Source of the DNA: Wuchereria bancrofti | Lineage: Eukaryota; Nematoda; Chromadorea; Rhabditida; Onchocercidae | Direction: 5' to 3' | DNA length: 64,000 nt | NCBI GenBank assembly: GCA_005281725.1 | Contig: SSBO01000003.1 | Span: 7,903,621 to 7,967,620, forward strand | Shown: positions 22,728-33,000 of the stretch, piece after piece | Position numbering within the stretch: the first letter of the stretch is position 1 | How the letters are laid out: each line of letters opens with the position of its first letter | Program-made: the position numbers and the translations under genes | Notes under the pieces: model-generated | Database searches by the model: none | What the model saw: the letters and a program-made list of their open reading frames with translations, nothing else | What the model was told of the DNA's origin: nothing

Positions 22728-23380
22728 TGGCAATCTTTTCCAGGAGCTGCGATCATTGTGCCCAAATGACTGTAAATAGCCAGATTTTTTAATATCAAAA
22801 TATTAAATTATGAAAAATGCCTTTAGCTAAAATTTCATGACAGCAATTGCGATCCTTATGGCGAATGTGATAATATTTAATGAGAATTATAAATTTAATC
22901 GCGAAATTAACTTCTTCTGCTCTGTTTGTCTGTTTAAAATTGCTGAAAGCAGTTTGATGCTTGAGTGCTATTCTCAGTACTAAATCACATTAAGAAAAGT
23001 TAAATTTATTGAAAATTTAAACTGAATAGGAAGTTCAAAATGGGTTTATTTTGCGACTCCACCCTCGGCTACTGCTAACTTGAAGTTATTGATATAAGAA
23101 AGAAATAAGTTTACTGTTTCTCACGCTTGCACTTTGATTTTTCCCTTGACTTTCTTAAAAATAAACTAATAATGTTTTCATTTGATTAAAATCCATTTGA
23201 TTAATGGATTTTTATTTTGCTTACCTAATATCAAAGAGAATGACATGTCAAATTAAAGCATAATTTCATTACAAATAATACCACAAAGATATTTCCACGG
23301 CAAATAACTTTCTGATAATACGAATGTAACTTCAGCTTTATGACAATTTCAAAATGCTTTTCAATCGGTATTCTTAAAAA
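22728..23380 (-). promoter_or_regulatory. 5' flank of receptor C, conserved with copy A
   Basis: Collinear with 3785-4400. The conservation of several hundred bases shows that the duplication included the upstream region, which probably holds the promoter. No specific site identified. Confidence 0.4.
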
Positions 23381-23399
23381 CAATGGCCGAGGATTGTTT

Positions 23400-23860
23400 C
23401 ATTTAAAAATTCTAAAGGTTTCTGAAAATGTTTGAAAACAACTTCAAAAGAATATCTGTCATAAATAAACTTAATCTATGCTCTTTCAAGACTGCACGAA
23501 GTAAAAAAATTAATCCTGTGCTAACCGCTATTACATTTATGGGTCAACAACAATAAATTGTTACATTTATCAGATAAAGTTGGATAAAGTTCAAGAAGCC
23601 AGAAATAATGATTTGTAATGCTATAAGAATAAATGAATGACTGTAAAGATTGTCATGGCTACAGAAAACGACCATCAACAGTATGTTGCTAACAATACCG
23701 TATAACAAAAGCAACCGCTACGTATTTTTCCACCGTATTACATCCATCCCTCATATCGAACACATTTGTCGTATTCTCTGCGTGACAGTTTGGAATAATG
23801 CAATAATACAGTAGGAATGAGCCACCATTTTGCTCACTGACAGTCTCTTTCAGAAACGTT
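23400..23860 (-). pseudogene. 7TM receptor, copy D (exon 1 relic plus intron fragment)
   Basis: The minus strand at about 23855-23570 aligns with exon 1 of copies A and C (HAENTTNVFDMRDGC matches HAENTTNVFDIRDEC), but it has internal deletions and frame breaks in TM1. Directly below, 23540-23400 matches the intron 4 to exon 4 border of copy A. Exons 2-3 are missing. A dead, internally deleted copy. Confidence 0.65.
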
Positions 23861-24400
23861 CTATTTCCTCTCACTTTAGTAACTGTGTCAAGTGAGTGTT
23901 AATTGGTAGTTTTACATTGAAGGTTTCATACTGAATAATACTGAAAAGTGATTTTTAGTTCAGATTATAAGGCCAAAATTTCGGTCATCATGGAAATATA
24001 ATCATATTTCAATGAAAGGTAATTTAACTGATAACTAAATGTTTTTTTTAGTGCCTTCTCTGCCAAAGTTGCTAACAGCGGTGCTAAGTTTTAGAAGTTT
24101 GAATCACTGAAAATTTAAACTGAAGAAACTTAAAAATGAGCTCATTGAATAATGTTCAAACAATTGGTAAGATATGGATCTTACCAATTATTTAAATGCA
24201 TACCATCAAGAATTAAAGAGATATTAATCAATACTTCCGAAAAAATAAAGGGGATTCAAAACGAAATTGAATAAAATTTATGGAAACAAAAAGCTAGAAT
24301 AAATAGGAATTAGTGCAAACATAATGAAAAAAAAAAAACATTGAAGTAAATAGTAATCTAAAGTTACTAAAATAACAGCACATGTTGTAGCTGCACATGT
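23861..24400. other. intergenic, no gene seen
   Basis: AT-rich flank of pseudogene D with weak similarity to receptor flanks. Confidence 0.3.
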
Positions 24401-24401
24401 C

Positions 24402-24790
24402 GTAGCTGGAAAGCGAGGAGAAGCAGTAAATGTGAATCTCTTTGTTCATAAATTAACCTCGCTTTACACACATTATATTGTATAAGATATGTGAGAATTA
24501 AATGCATGTAATAGGCTATTGTAACAAAGAAATATCTATCCTTAAACAAATTTCCTTTATTCCCAAATTCACATTTATGATCTTTAGTCTCAATTAACTC
24601 CAACACCATCTCTTAATTGCAATTAATCATTTTTTTACAATTATCCATTTATAGTGTGGTTGGGGTTTCATCTCTCTGGTAGTGTTTAGCGTTTTATAAC
24701 TGTGTTGCATCCGTGCGATATGCATAATGCACTATTATGATGTTGATTTGTTTTTATGATAAATAAAAGGTTTAATTACCCAAGTTTGAG
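24402..24790 (+). repeat. SL1-tagged repeat unit, copy 3
   Basis: Third copy of the ~390-bp unit, starting GTAGCTGGAAAGCGAGGAG. It ends with a perfect 22-nt SL1 exon at 24769-24790 followed by GT. It is close to copy 2 throughout. Sequence after the SL1 exon (GTGTCTACAATC) is unrelated to that after copy 2. AAATTTTGTC about 45 nt downstream is the nearest Sm-like motif. Located inside the inverted duplication. Confidence 0.75.
24769..24790 (+). ncRNA. SL1 spliced-leader exon sequence (candidate SL RNA gene or pseudogene)
   Basis: Exact 22-nt SL1. The position relative to the conserved upstream block is identical to copy 2. Without a recognisable SL RNA body it is more likely a pseudogene than a working gene. 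Confidence 0.6.
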
Positions 24791-24794
24791 GTGT

Positions 24795-25640
24795 CTACAA
24801 TCTAAGAAACAGAAAGAACAGTCAAATTTTGTCACAGTTATAGAAAAACAACGACACAATTACAATGATAGTATCATGCTATTATCATAGCAATAAATTT
24901 TTACTTAATTATTCCTTTGCTATTATAATTGCTATTATGTAGCATTACTGAATTCCATTTAAGAATCTCTTTCGAATCTTTCGAAATTTAAATTTTGAAG
25001 ATTGTCCATTCGGCACTGGTGTCATAAGTTAAACATTTAACTTGTATTCTGGAATTTCATTATTAATATGCATAGATACACAAAAATGTAGTTTTTTCGA
25101 TTTCAACTCTCATTATTTCTTTGTTCTTTAGCAACTTTTGTTGGACTCTTTTTATTGCATGAAAAAATTTTCACTTAGCTATTTTTTATATGAATCGAAA
25201 TAAATAAATAAATCATTCAAAGTTTCTTAAATTGAGGTACAGTTTATTACTTTCATTACAGCAGAAATGAATTTATTATTGAGCTTTAAAAGCAGATCTC
25301 AAGTTATCAACAAACAACGCTTGTTATCGTGCATTGGTATACACAATACTTCATTTTTGCTAACTCATTTACTACCCCCACAAAAGCGCGTGACACCCGC
25401 ACTCTCCACAATAACCTAAACTCTGGGCCGAAACGTCTAATTATCTTAAACGTAGGTAATTAAATCGGTCGCCTTTCCTACATTATTCCCATGCAGCTAT
25501 CGTGTATCCAACATTCATCAGATCAATGAAAAGCGAACGTTTCTCAGCAGACGGATCAAACCGAAAGTAATATGATCAATTTTTGATCACTGTATTGTTA
25601 CATTTACTGCAATCATCGTACCAAATAATGCGCAAAAAAT
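24795..25640. other. spacer between SL1 unit and 5S relic
   Basis: 25370-25560 is GC-richer than its surroundings (with CAAAAGCGCGTGACACCCGC and CTCTGGGCCGAAACGTC) and may be former 5S/SL intergenic spacer. No gene recognised. Confidence 0.3.
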
Positions 25641-25641
25641 C

Positions 25642-25733
25642 AAAGCATGTCTACACCACCTGGGATTCCCAGGTTATCTCCGATCCAATTACTAATCAGG
25701 TCCAACTTTGCTTAACCTGACGATCGGACGAGA
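25642..25733 (-). pseudogene. 5S rRNA pseudogene (5'-truncated)
   Basis: The minus strand reads the 3' three quarters of a metazoan 5S rRNA. The tracts GTCCGATC, GTTAAGCAAAGTTGGACCTG, TAATTGGATCGGAGATAACC and TGGGAATCCCAGGTGG are all in order. About 30 nt of the 5' end are missing, and the break falls next to the edge of the inverted duplication arm. Several box A/C bases deviate from the norm, so it is not expected to be transcribed as functional 5S. Confidence 0.8.
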
Positions 25734-25740
25734 TATCAAA

Positions 25741-27306
25741 AAAATATAAAAATATACAGCTTTGAAACTACCGAAACATGGAGGATATAGTTGTAAAATT
25801 CGTCTCTTATCAACCATGTTACAGAAACGAATTTCAATCATTTCTAAACTTTAAAATATTGTACTTATTTCAGTGCAACAGCGATTTATTTTGCAATGAG
25901 TTCCAATATTAGCCCCAAAGCATCAAGCATCAGGAGGCCCTTTTGAAGAAGTGCGGGAATTTGAAGCTGAATGTCACTTTGAATGTCAATTTGAGTTATA
26001 TATTAAAAACTGTGTTAATAGTTAACGTGTACGAAAAATCGCTCCAATTTTCGTCAAAGATATTGAAGTATTCATGTCTCCTTTGTTTATAATTTTGTAT
26101 AACAAATCTAGAACTACTCGTTTGATGTCGTTGACAAAATGTTTTGACGAAAATTAAATTAGCTTTAGACAACGTAGCATTACTGAGAAAGGTGTAATGG
26201 ATGTTTCTACTTCCTTATAAATTTCCGTAAAAAGTCGAAACGGATAACATGAATTTCTATTAGACCACAAATCATTGTTGCTTCAATTAGAAGACATCGG
26301 TTATATATTTACTAGTTGCTACAGTAGTACATTCTTAAAACAATTAAATTTAATCATTTCATTTTGACAAATGGATGGAATGAAAAAAAATGAAAAGAAA
26401 CACAAAAAATATTCAAATTATTTCTAGAAATTATTTGAAATTTGTGAGAATTATTTTTTTGGTCTTTATAAATAATAGAAAGCAGCAAATGAACATTTAG
26501 AAATTAATACTCAGACGCTTAACACATTAAGCGCTTAAATTTTAGGTTAAAAAAATAAATGGGAAATGAAGTTATTTATAAATTATTAATTATATGCATT
26601 CAAAGATTACAAATCTTTCTAACACATTATTTATTACTATTTTTATTGTTCATGAGAAATACAATAGTATTATTCATAAATAAATAGCTGATACACTTGA
26701 ATAAAAATTGACTATCATTTCAGAAGTTCTTTTAAAAGATAAAAATATCTTTTATGGCTTGATTAAACTTTTTGAAAATAGTTTTATCTATGCTTTTTAA
26801 TTTTAGTTTTTTTTTTTTATCATGTTAAAAGGATGAAAGATGTTTAAGCAATACAATTCAACCTTTTCTTCTTGTCTTTTTCGAGAACATTTTATTCATT
26901 TGTTTTACTGTTTATTTTAATGGCCAAATATTTGCGCAATTTAAAAATGTAGTGGAATTAATTTTGAAATAAACAATTATTAAGTGGTAAAAGCTCCATG
27001 AATTGCTTTGTATTGGTTATAAAATCTAATATTTTTTTTTGTTTCCCAAATTTACTTATAGGCAAAAAATTTTCTGAACGTTGATATTCAAAGCATTGCA
27101 AAGATTTCCAACAGATCTAAAATAGTTTTATGAAAATTGAGTGACATACATAAAAAGCTGTGTTTTTTTATTAAAATTTAGAATCCAATTCATAGGGAAT
27201 CGCTAAAATAAATTGCAGATCACATTTCTAAATCTAAAATAGACACATCAAATGATGTCATTTGATGAAGTATAATCGAATAGCTGTTGAGGCGTTGCTA
27301 AATAAA
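25741..27306 (-). repeat. right arm of a ~1.57 kb inverted duplication
   Basis: Reverse complement of 12419-13988. The inner edge abuts the 5S pseudogene. Identity is high but not perfect, so the duplication is not brand new. Confidence 0.85.
26090..26325 (-). pseudogene. 7TM receptor exon relic (inside right arm)
   Basis: Minus-strand counterpart of the relic at 13418-13700, with the same TM6-like sequence and the same stops. Confidence 0.55.
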
Positions 27307-27645
27307 AAACGGATAACATGAATCTCTGTTAGGCCACAAACTATTGTTGCTTCAATTAAGAGACATCGGCTATGTTTACCAGTTGTTATGGTAACTTTAT
27401 AATCTGAAAACATTCTTGAAGCAGAAAATTTAATTTTTCAGTTGAGAAGCAGGTGAAATGAAAGACGGAAAAAACTGCAAATAATCTGTTAAATTCTAAA
27501 AATTCATATAAATATCTTAAAAAGACAATTTCTGTTATTTTCTTGAGTTATGAAGCAAAAGCAGTGCAGTATATCGTTTATTTACACTGATCCGAAATAT
27601 TCTGCAGTTCGTAACGTATACTGTAAAGTAATGAAATGTACTCTG
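27307..27645 (-). pseudogene. additional 7TM receptor relics outside the arm
   Basis: 27307-27395 repeats the TM6-exon relic seen at 26236-26325 (CGGATAACATGAAT, ATTGTTGCTTCAATTA and AGACATCGG motifs). About 27590-27630 matches the exon 4 region of copy A near 2050-2080 (CCGAAATATTCT, CGTAACGTATACTG). Both are short and frame-broken. Confidence 0.5.
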
Positions 27646-28620
27646 CAAACAAGTGTAATCAACATTCATATACAAAGTTATCAATTTTTACAAACCAATA
27701 TTTTTACTTACGTTATTTTGCTTATTTCTATCCGAAATTTCTTATGAATGACAATAAAAACAAATTCGGAAATATTTCAAAGAAAGTTATGGTTATGATT
27801 ACTAAGTAATCAATATCACTTAATAATTATCAGACAGAGAAAATAAAAATTAAAAAAAATAAAAATTATGAGAGAAAACAACTTCAAATCTAAATGAATT
27901 CAATTTTTTAACTATTCTTATGTGACTCTTCAAAAATTATTATAGAAAATTATTGTTGTGATGTAAATCAAAAATAAATAAATGGAACATCTTTCTACTG
28001 ATTTCATAAAAAATCATTACAATGCATCTTTCGTTCGCTCGAACATTCGCTCGAAATAGCCATAAGGTTAATAATCATTTAAATATTTAAGATTTAAATG
28101 TGGCTAGCATTTAAGTCAAGTTTACATTTTATAATCAAAACAGATTGCAACGTTATTAATGCTGTCTTTCAATTGCAGAAAAATGACCCAACATTGCCCC
28201 ACACTATTTGTCTTATATACTTGAAATTTTTATGGTATCCTTGGTAACGCTTTAACATCTGTCTGATAAGGCATTCAATATAATAAAATTTTTGACAATC
28301 ATTAATTGAGTGATAAATTGAATGGTACTAAAATATTTTTTAAATAAATATAAACCAAATGGATCCAGCTGCCTATAATATTCAGATTATCGATCTACTG
28401 GATAATAGGACTAAAATTTCATGGCCATGAAATTATAGTACAACCGTTTACTCGATTTTATAAAAATTAATATGAACCATACCAAGAGCTGCAGAGAAGT
28501 TTTTATTAATTATTAAAATGATAACTTTATGAGAGAATGAATAAACAAAAGGCAATGAGAAAAGCAAAGTAGTTGCGGAATAATATTAATGATAGAAATT
28601 TTTTTAATAATTAATAATAC
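27646..28620. other. intergenic, no gene seen
   Basis: AT-rich, between receptor relics and a BEL/Pao fragment. Confidence 0.35.
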
Positions 28621-28622
28621 TA

Positions 28623-28928
28623 ATGATAGAAATAGAAAATATATTAAATGCTCGTCCACTAACTTATGTAAATTTTGAAGATTTTTTAATCATACGCCCA
28701 ATTGATTTATTTCACCTAGCGTTTCCCTCAATGTTCCAATCTTTAATGGCAGTGACCCAGAAGAATTTTGTCTTCCGGATCACCAACAACGAAGGAAATT
28801 CGAATTCTCAATTAACAGTATTCGACAAATCAGTTCAGAGTGTCGACGAACAAAAACCTGTAGCTCGACGAAATGCTACAAACCGACGCATTCAAATAAA
28901 AGTATCCAGCCTTCTTAAAGGCATCTAG
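28623..28928 (+). pseudogene. BEL/Pao integrase C-terminal fragment
   Basis: The frame begins IEIENILNARPLTYV and continues RPIDLFH, the conserved end of BEL/Pao integrase (usually EIEAVLNSRPLTYV with LRPIDFL). It then degrades and stops at 28926. Everything upstream (gag, protease, RT, integrase core) is missing. It is followed 16 bp later by an LTR in the same orientation. Confidence 0.75.
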
Positions 28929-28944
28929 CTGCTTCATTCAGGGA

Positions 28945-29718
28945 TGTCGCGAAACTCGAAATAAGTCTCGCGAACCTTCAAATAATTTACAAAATATTTG
29001 AAATAAAATTGCACCAATCCATAATACTAAAATTTGTCTTAATTGAACATCATTTAAAGAAATATAAAACTATTTCAAATTGCATCTCATGTAAGCAATA
29101 CTTATTCAACACTCATCTTCCCGTTGTAGCTGAGGTTCTCTGTTTATTTAGAAATTTTCAACTGTTAACAAAGGGTATAAGCATAGTTTAATATGTAAAA
29201 ATTACGCCTTTGTCCAGACCAAATTTGCTTGTAATGTCGAAATGCTGTAAAGGTTTACCAATCTAACTTCTTATGAGAAACTGATAATATTAAGACGCAT
29301 CTCTTACTATACAAAGAGCAAAGATCATCTGATAGCTTTTTACTCACTGTAATGCGCTGTTATCAGTCAATGCCTACTATATAAGGATCTAAACCTTTTG
29401 TCTTGATCATTTTTTTGTACCAACGAGTTATGGTTCGGCTGCTCTTTATCACTCATTTAATTCAGTTCATTTCAATCCTTTAAGTTCCCATCAATTTATT
29501 CATTTCCTTCATCTCATATTCGCCTGCAAATACTATCGATTAATAAGCATATATCCTCACTATCGATTAATACTTATGTATTATGGTTGCTAGCGAATAA
29601 AATCGTTACAACAGATCTTTCACTCAACGCATTTGTCTATACCAACTGCAATAACAAACAAGGAATGCTCCAATTCGACTCTAAGCCATGGGAGTCAGAT
29701 GTCCCAAGTTTCACGACA
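28945..29718 (+). mobile_element. BEL/Pao 3' LTR
   Basis: A 774-bp segment that starts TGTCGCGAAAC and ends GTTTCACGACA, an imperfect terminal inverted repeat of TG...CA type. It has a TATATAAGG promoter-like motif at about 29379 and AATAAAATCG near 29600, in the order expected of U3-R-U5. Its position right after the integrase end fits a 3' LTR. No matching 5' LTR is in the window. Confidence 0.65.
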
Positions 29719-30878
29719 ATTTACATTATAGTAATAATTTTTATTCATGAATAAAACTAGATCCAATAAAGGCAAATATATTGTCACACGTTGATTTTTT
29801 TTCGTATTCGAAAAACCATACAAACTTATCCATTCGGCTCAACTGAAATTTCATATTTCAGTGACAAATTTTAGAATTTTTATGCTTTGAAATTATCATG
29901 CAATATGCCCAACATTATTATGGTAAATTAAGATTAATTGTAGTATTTTCAAAACTAATTACATGTGATTTAATGTGAAGCTTAATTAATATACAGTTTG
30001 TTTACTGAATTATTCGTATTTGTTTGTGTTGCGCTTTCTTATTATGCAAAAAAACGTCAGAAAAAGCTACGCTTTCAAATAATTCCTCAATTTTCATCTT
30101 AACAATTATCAATTATAACGATTTGAGCTACAATCCAATTGATCCATAAATTCGATTTGTAAATCAGTGAATTCATCCGGAAATCAAATAACTGTTGACA
30201 ATATTCTTCATTTTTCTTCATCCCCTATCTGCATACTGTAAATAATAACGGAAAGGCATTGCCGAAAAACGCACTGCACCAAAACGACGCATCATACAAA
30301 GTTAATCATCTTCGCAGTTTCTTAGAAAAACTTCTACTTGTGAAATATTCTGTATCATTTGTAAATTAAGTATTCTGATTTGTTCTACTGATTTTTGTAG
30401 TGGTGGACGACGCGACGTATGATAACTCTACTCTGTTTGTCATAGAACAAAGTCCTCTTTTTTTTTTGATTACAACATAGTTTAATTGATACTTTAAAGC
30501 ATTTTTAACAAGTCCTGTACTTGACCAGTTTCATGATTTAATAACAAATAATAATGTAAGAAATTTCAAATTGTATAAAATTAATCATTATTTCATAATG
30601 ATTATCTATATTATTTTCTAGAAATGTTCACATTTTACCAATGATTTTTGATTATCTGGATAAGTTGATTGTTTTATTTAAATTCATTTTTCCTTGTTAA
30701 CTATTTTCTTAACAAAAATTTACCATGAAATGAGTCACATTATCCGGAAGAATATTGACTCATATTTATTCATTTGTACACTTATGAATGCATTCAGGAT
30801 AATTAATTTGATAACTTATTATCTTTTATTTATTCGCTCTATAACTACGGATAGATTTTTGATTGTTAATGATCTTAC
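29719..30878. other. intergenic, possible isolated exon
   Basis: Mostly AT-rich. At 30401-30455 a strong + acceptor (TTCTACTGATTTTTGTAG) precedes an open tract reading VDDATYDNSTLFVIEQ. No in-phase partner exon was found, so it is only noted. Confidence 0.3.
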
Positions 30879-33000
30879 CGTGAAAATTTCTTTTAAATTG
30901 AGTTTCTTTCCGTTTTCCACTACGTCTATTCCATATTTCAGATGTTGGCTGAAATGTCGCATCGGTTGTGTTACTACTCCTGCTACTATCCCAATGATCT
31001 GCATGAATTCTTCCATGCATTTTATTCCATACTTCCTTCTTATGATATTTGATAGCATTATTGGTGTTATTTATTGTAGTATCGATGGTATTGGTAATGT
31101 TGGTAAGGATAATATCAGCGATTGCAATAGGAGTTGTATTGGTGAGTGCAGAAGTAGTTAACAATCTTTGCAATTCACTGGTGCAGTTCGATTGAACTAA
31201 AAATCATCGTGATCTAACTAAAATATTTCTTTTACAATGATATTTCATGATTTTATAACAAATAGAACAAAACATGCATGGAATAGTGATTTACTGCTTG
31301 ATAATATGTAAATGGCGCAATATTTCATTATCAACAACTCATTCAGCAAGAATCAGCTATGTTGTTGTTGACAGTTAGAAAAAAAAAAGTAATAAGTGAA
31401 AACTTGCAATGACGACATTTCTGTTTATGTATTCGGGCCCCATTATTGCTCAAATTAACATATATTAGACATAAGCCTTTTGTCACCTAAAGTAAATTTT
31501 CAGTGTAAAGTTTATAGTTTCATTAGAAAATCCCATCCATTTTTCCTTCAGTTATTCAAACTATTCTCGTGAATACTCATTTCTTTGTCATACTACTTTC
31601 TTATATCAAAAAAAAAAAAAAATGAAACAACCGGACATAAAATTTGACAATCACTTTGTGCCGGAAGCCATTGTGGTTCAGCAAATACGTCACCACCTAA
31701 AAAATCACTGCCATTTAAGCAGAAAAATATATAAAAATAATTTAGATAGTCATAAATTTTAAATTTCTCACAAAAAATTCAACATCAGTTTTACCAGCTA
31801 TAGATAGTGATTTCAGTTATTTACAATTTATTTGTATGATTTAGTACTGTTGTTCGTATAGACTTAAATAACTAAAATTTTCGTTTCTGAAAAATATACA
31901 AGAACAAAATGATAAGATCTAGGCCTCCCAAATGATAAGGCATAAATTTTGGTAACCGAATTCTTAATACAAAGTAGAAGTATGAGTGGAATGTGAGAAG
32001 TGAAACCTATAAATAAAATAAATTGATTCCTTTAAAGGAATAAAATAAAACTTCTCAATACTGCATCATTTTATCCTTCGTAGTTTTTAGTTAAATTATT
32101 GTCAGATGCCTTGATGTTTTGGTTTCTGAATACAACAAAGACGACACCAAGCGTATATTTATGTTAGTAACACTATTATCAAAATAATTTGCATATTGTA
32201 AAATATGGTTATAGAATTATCCGGCAAACACTATTTTGATTTAATCTAAATATTGCAAATTTCATTTAAAATTATTTAATTGGCATACATTATTGAAAAT
32301 AAAGAATAATGAAATGAGAAAATGGTAGAAGATGAATTAATTCCGTATAACCTCATTAATAATCGTAACCTGAATAATATGTCACTAATTACTAATATTA
32401 ATCACATTAAGATGTCCCTAAACAATTTAAACATAATTAGAACATAAAGTAATTAACGTGGATTTAGACCTAAAGCAAAAAAAAAGATATGATTTTACTA
32501 GCAATCCGCTTATTACAACATATTATTATTATTGTTATTGCTACTATTTGTTATTATAACTTTTGTCAGTATTACTATTATTATTATTAATATTATAATT
32601 ATTATATATCATTGTTATGATTATATACTGTTATTGCTAATTAATTAAATCGCTTAATAATATCACAATGTCACCATTAACGAATATCACAAGTTATTCC
32701 ATTATATAAAATGCAAACTTACATAACTGTTCATTTTCATATAAGAATTTGAAAATATGACGAAAGAATGCATCGTCATCATTACTTATAACAGTATTAC
32801 CATCGACAGTGTTACCATTAGTTTCAGTAATGAATAATAATAATATAATCAGTTGTGGAATGAAACAATATGTTACATTCAGTAACATTGAAATGGAATT
32901 TATTTCTAAACAAATCAAAAGTATTAAATAAAATTTATTCTTTGAATAAATCAAATATAATAAGAAGAAATAATATGTAAAATTTTGGTTAGATAATAAG
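30879..33000 (-). CDS. candidate multi-exon membrane protein gene, product unknown
   Basis: Four minus-strand tracts look like exons. The first, about 33000-32721, is hydrophobic (SISMLLNVTYCFIPQLIILL) with a polar end FKFLYENEQL and a perfect GTAAGT donor. The second, 31696-about 31632, reads GDVFAEPQWLPAQSDCQILC and joins the first in phase. The third, about 31475-31390, reads VTKGLCLIYVNLSNNGARIH. The fourth, 31196-30879, is Asn/Thr-rich with KYHKKEVWNKMHGRIHADHW and a GTAAGATC donor. The join from third to fourth is uncertain and no end was found. FIPQLIILL resembles TM2 of the nearby 7TM receptors, but no full receptor fold follows. Could be a decayed receptor or an unrelated membrane protein. 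Confidence 0.35.

Noticed and set aside
30259..30330. Minus-strand tract reading MMRRFGAVRFSAMPFRYYL, resembling an RF-type neuropeptide
   Set aside because: No signal peptide, no dibasic-flanked Gly-terminated repeat and no acceptor in phase; a second frame over the same bases is equally open.
30694..31161. 155-codon + strand frame opposite the minus exon at 30879-31196
   Set aside because: No splice context or recognisable motif; its length follows from the Asn/Thr-rich minus exon having few complementary stops.
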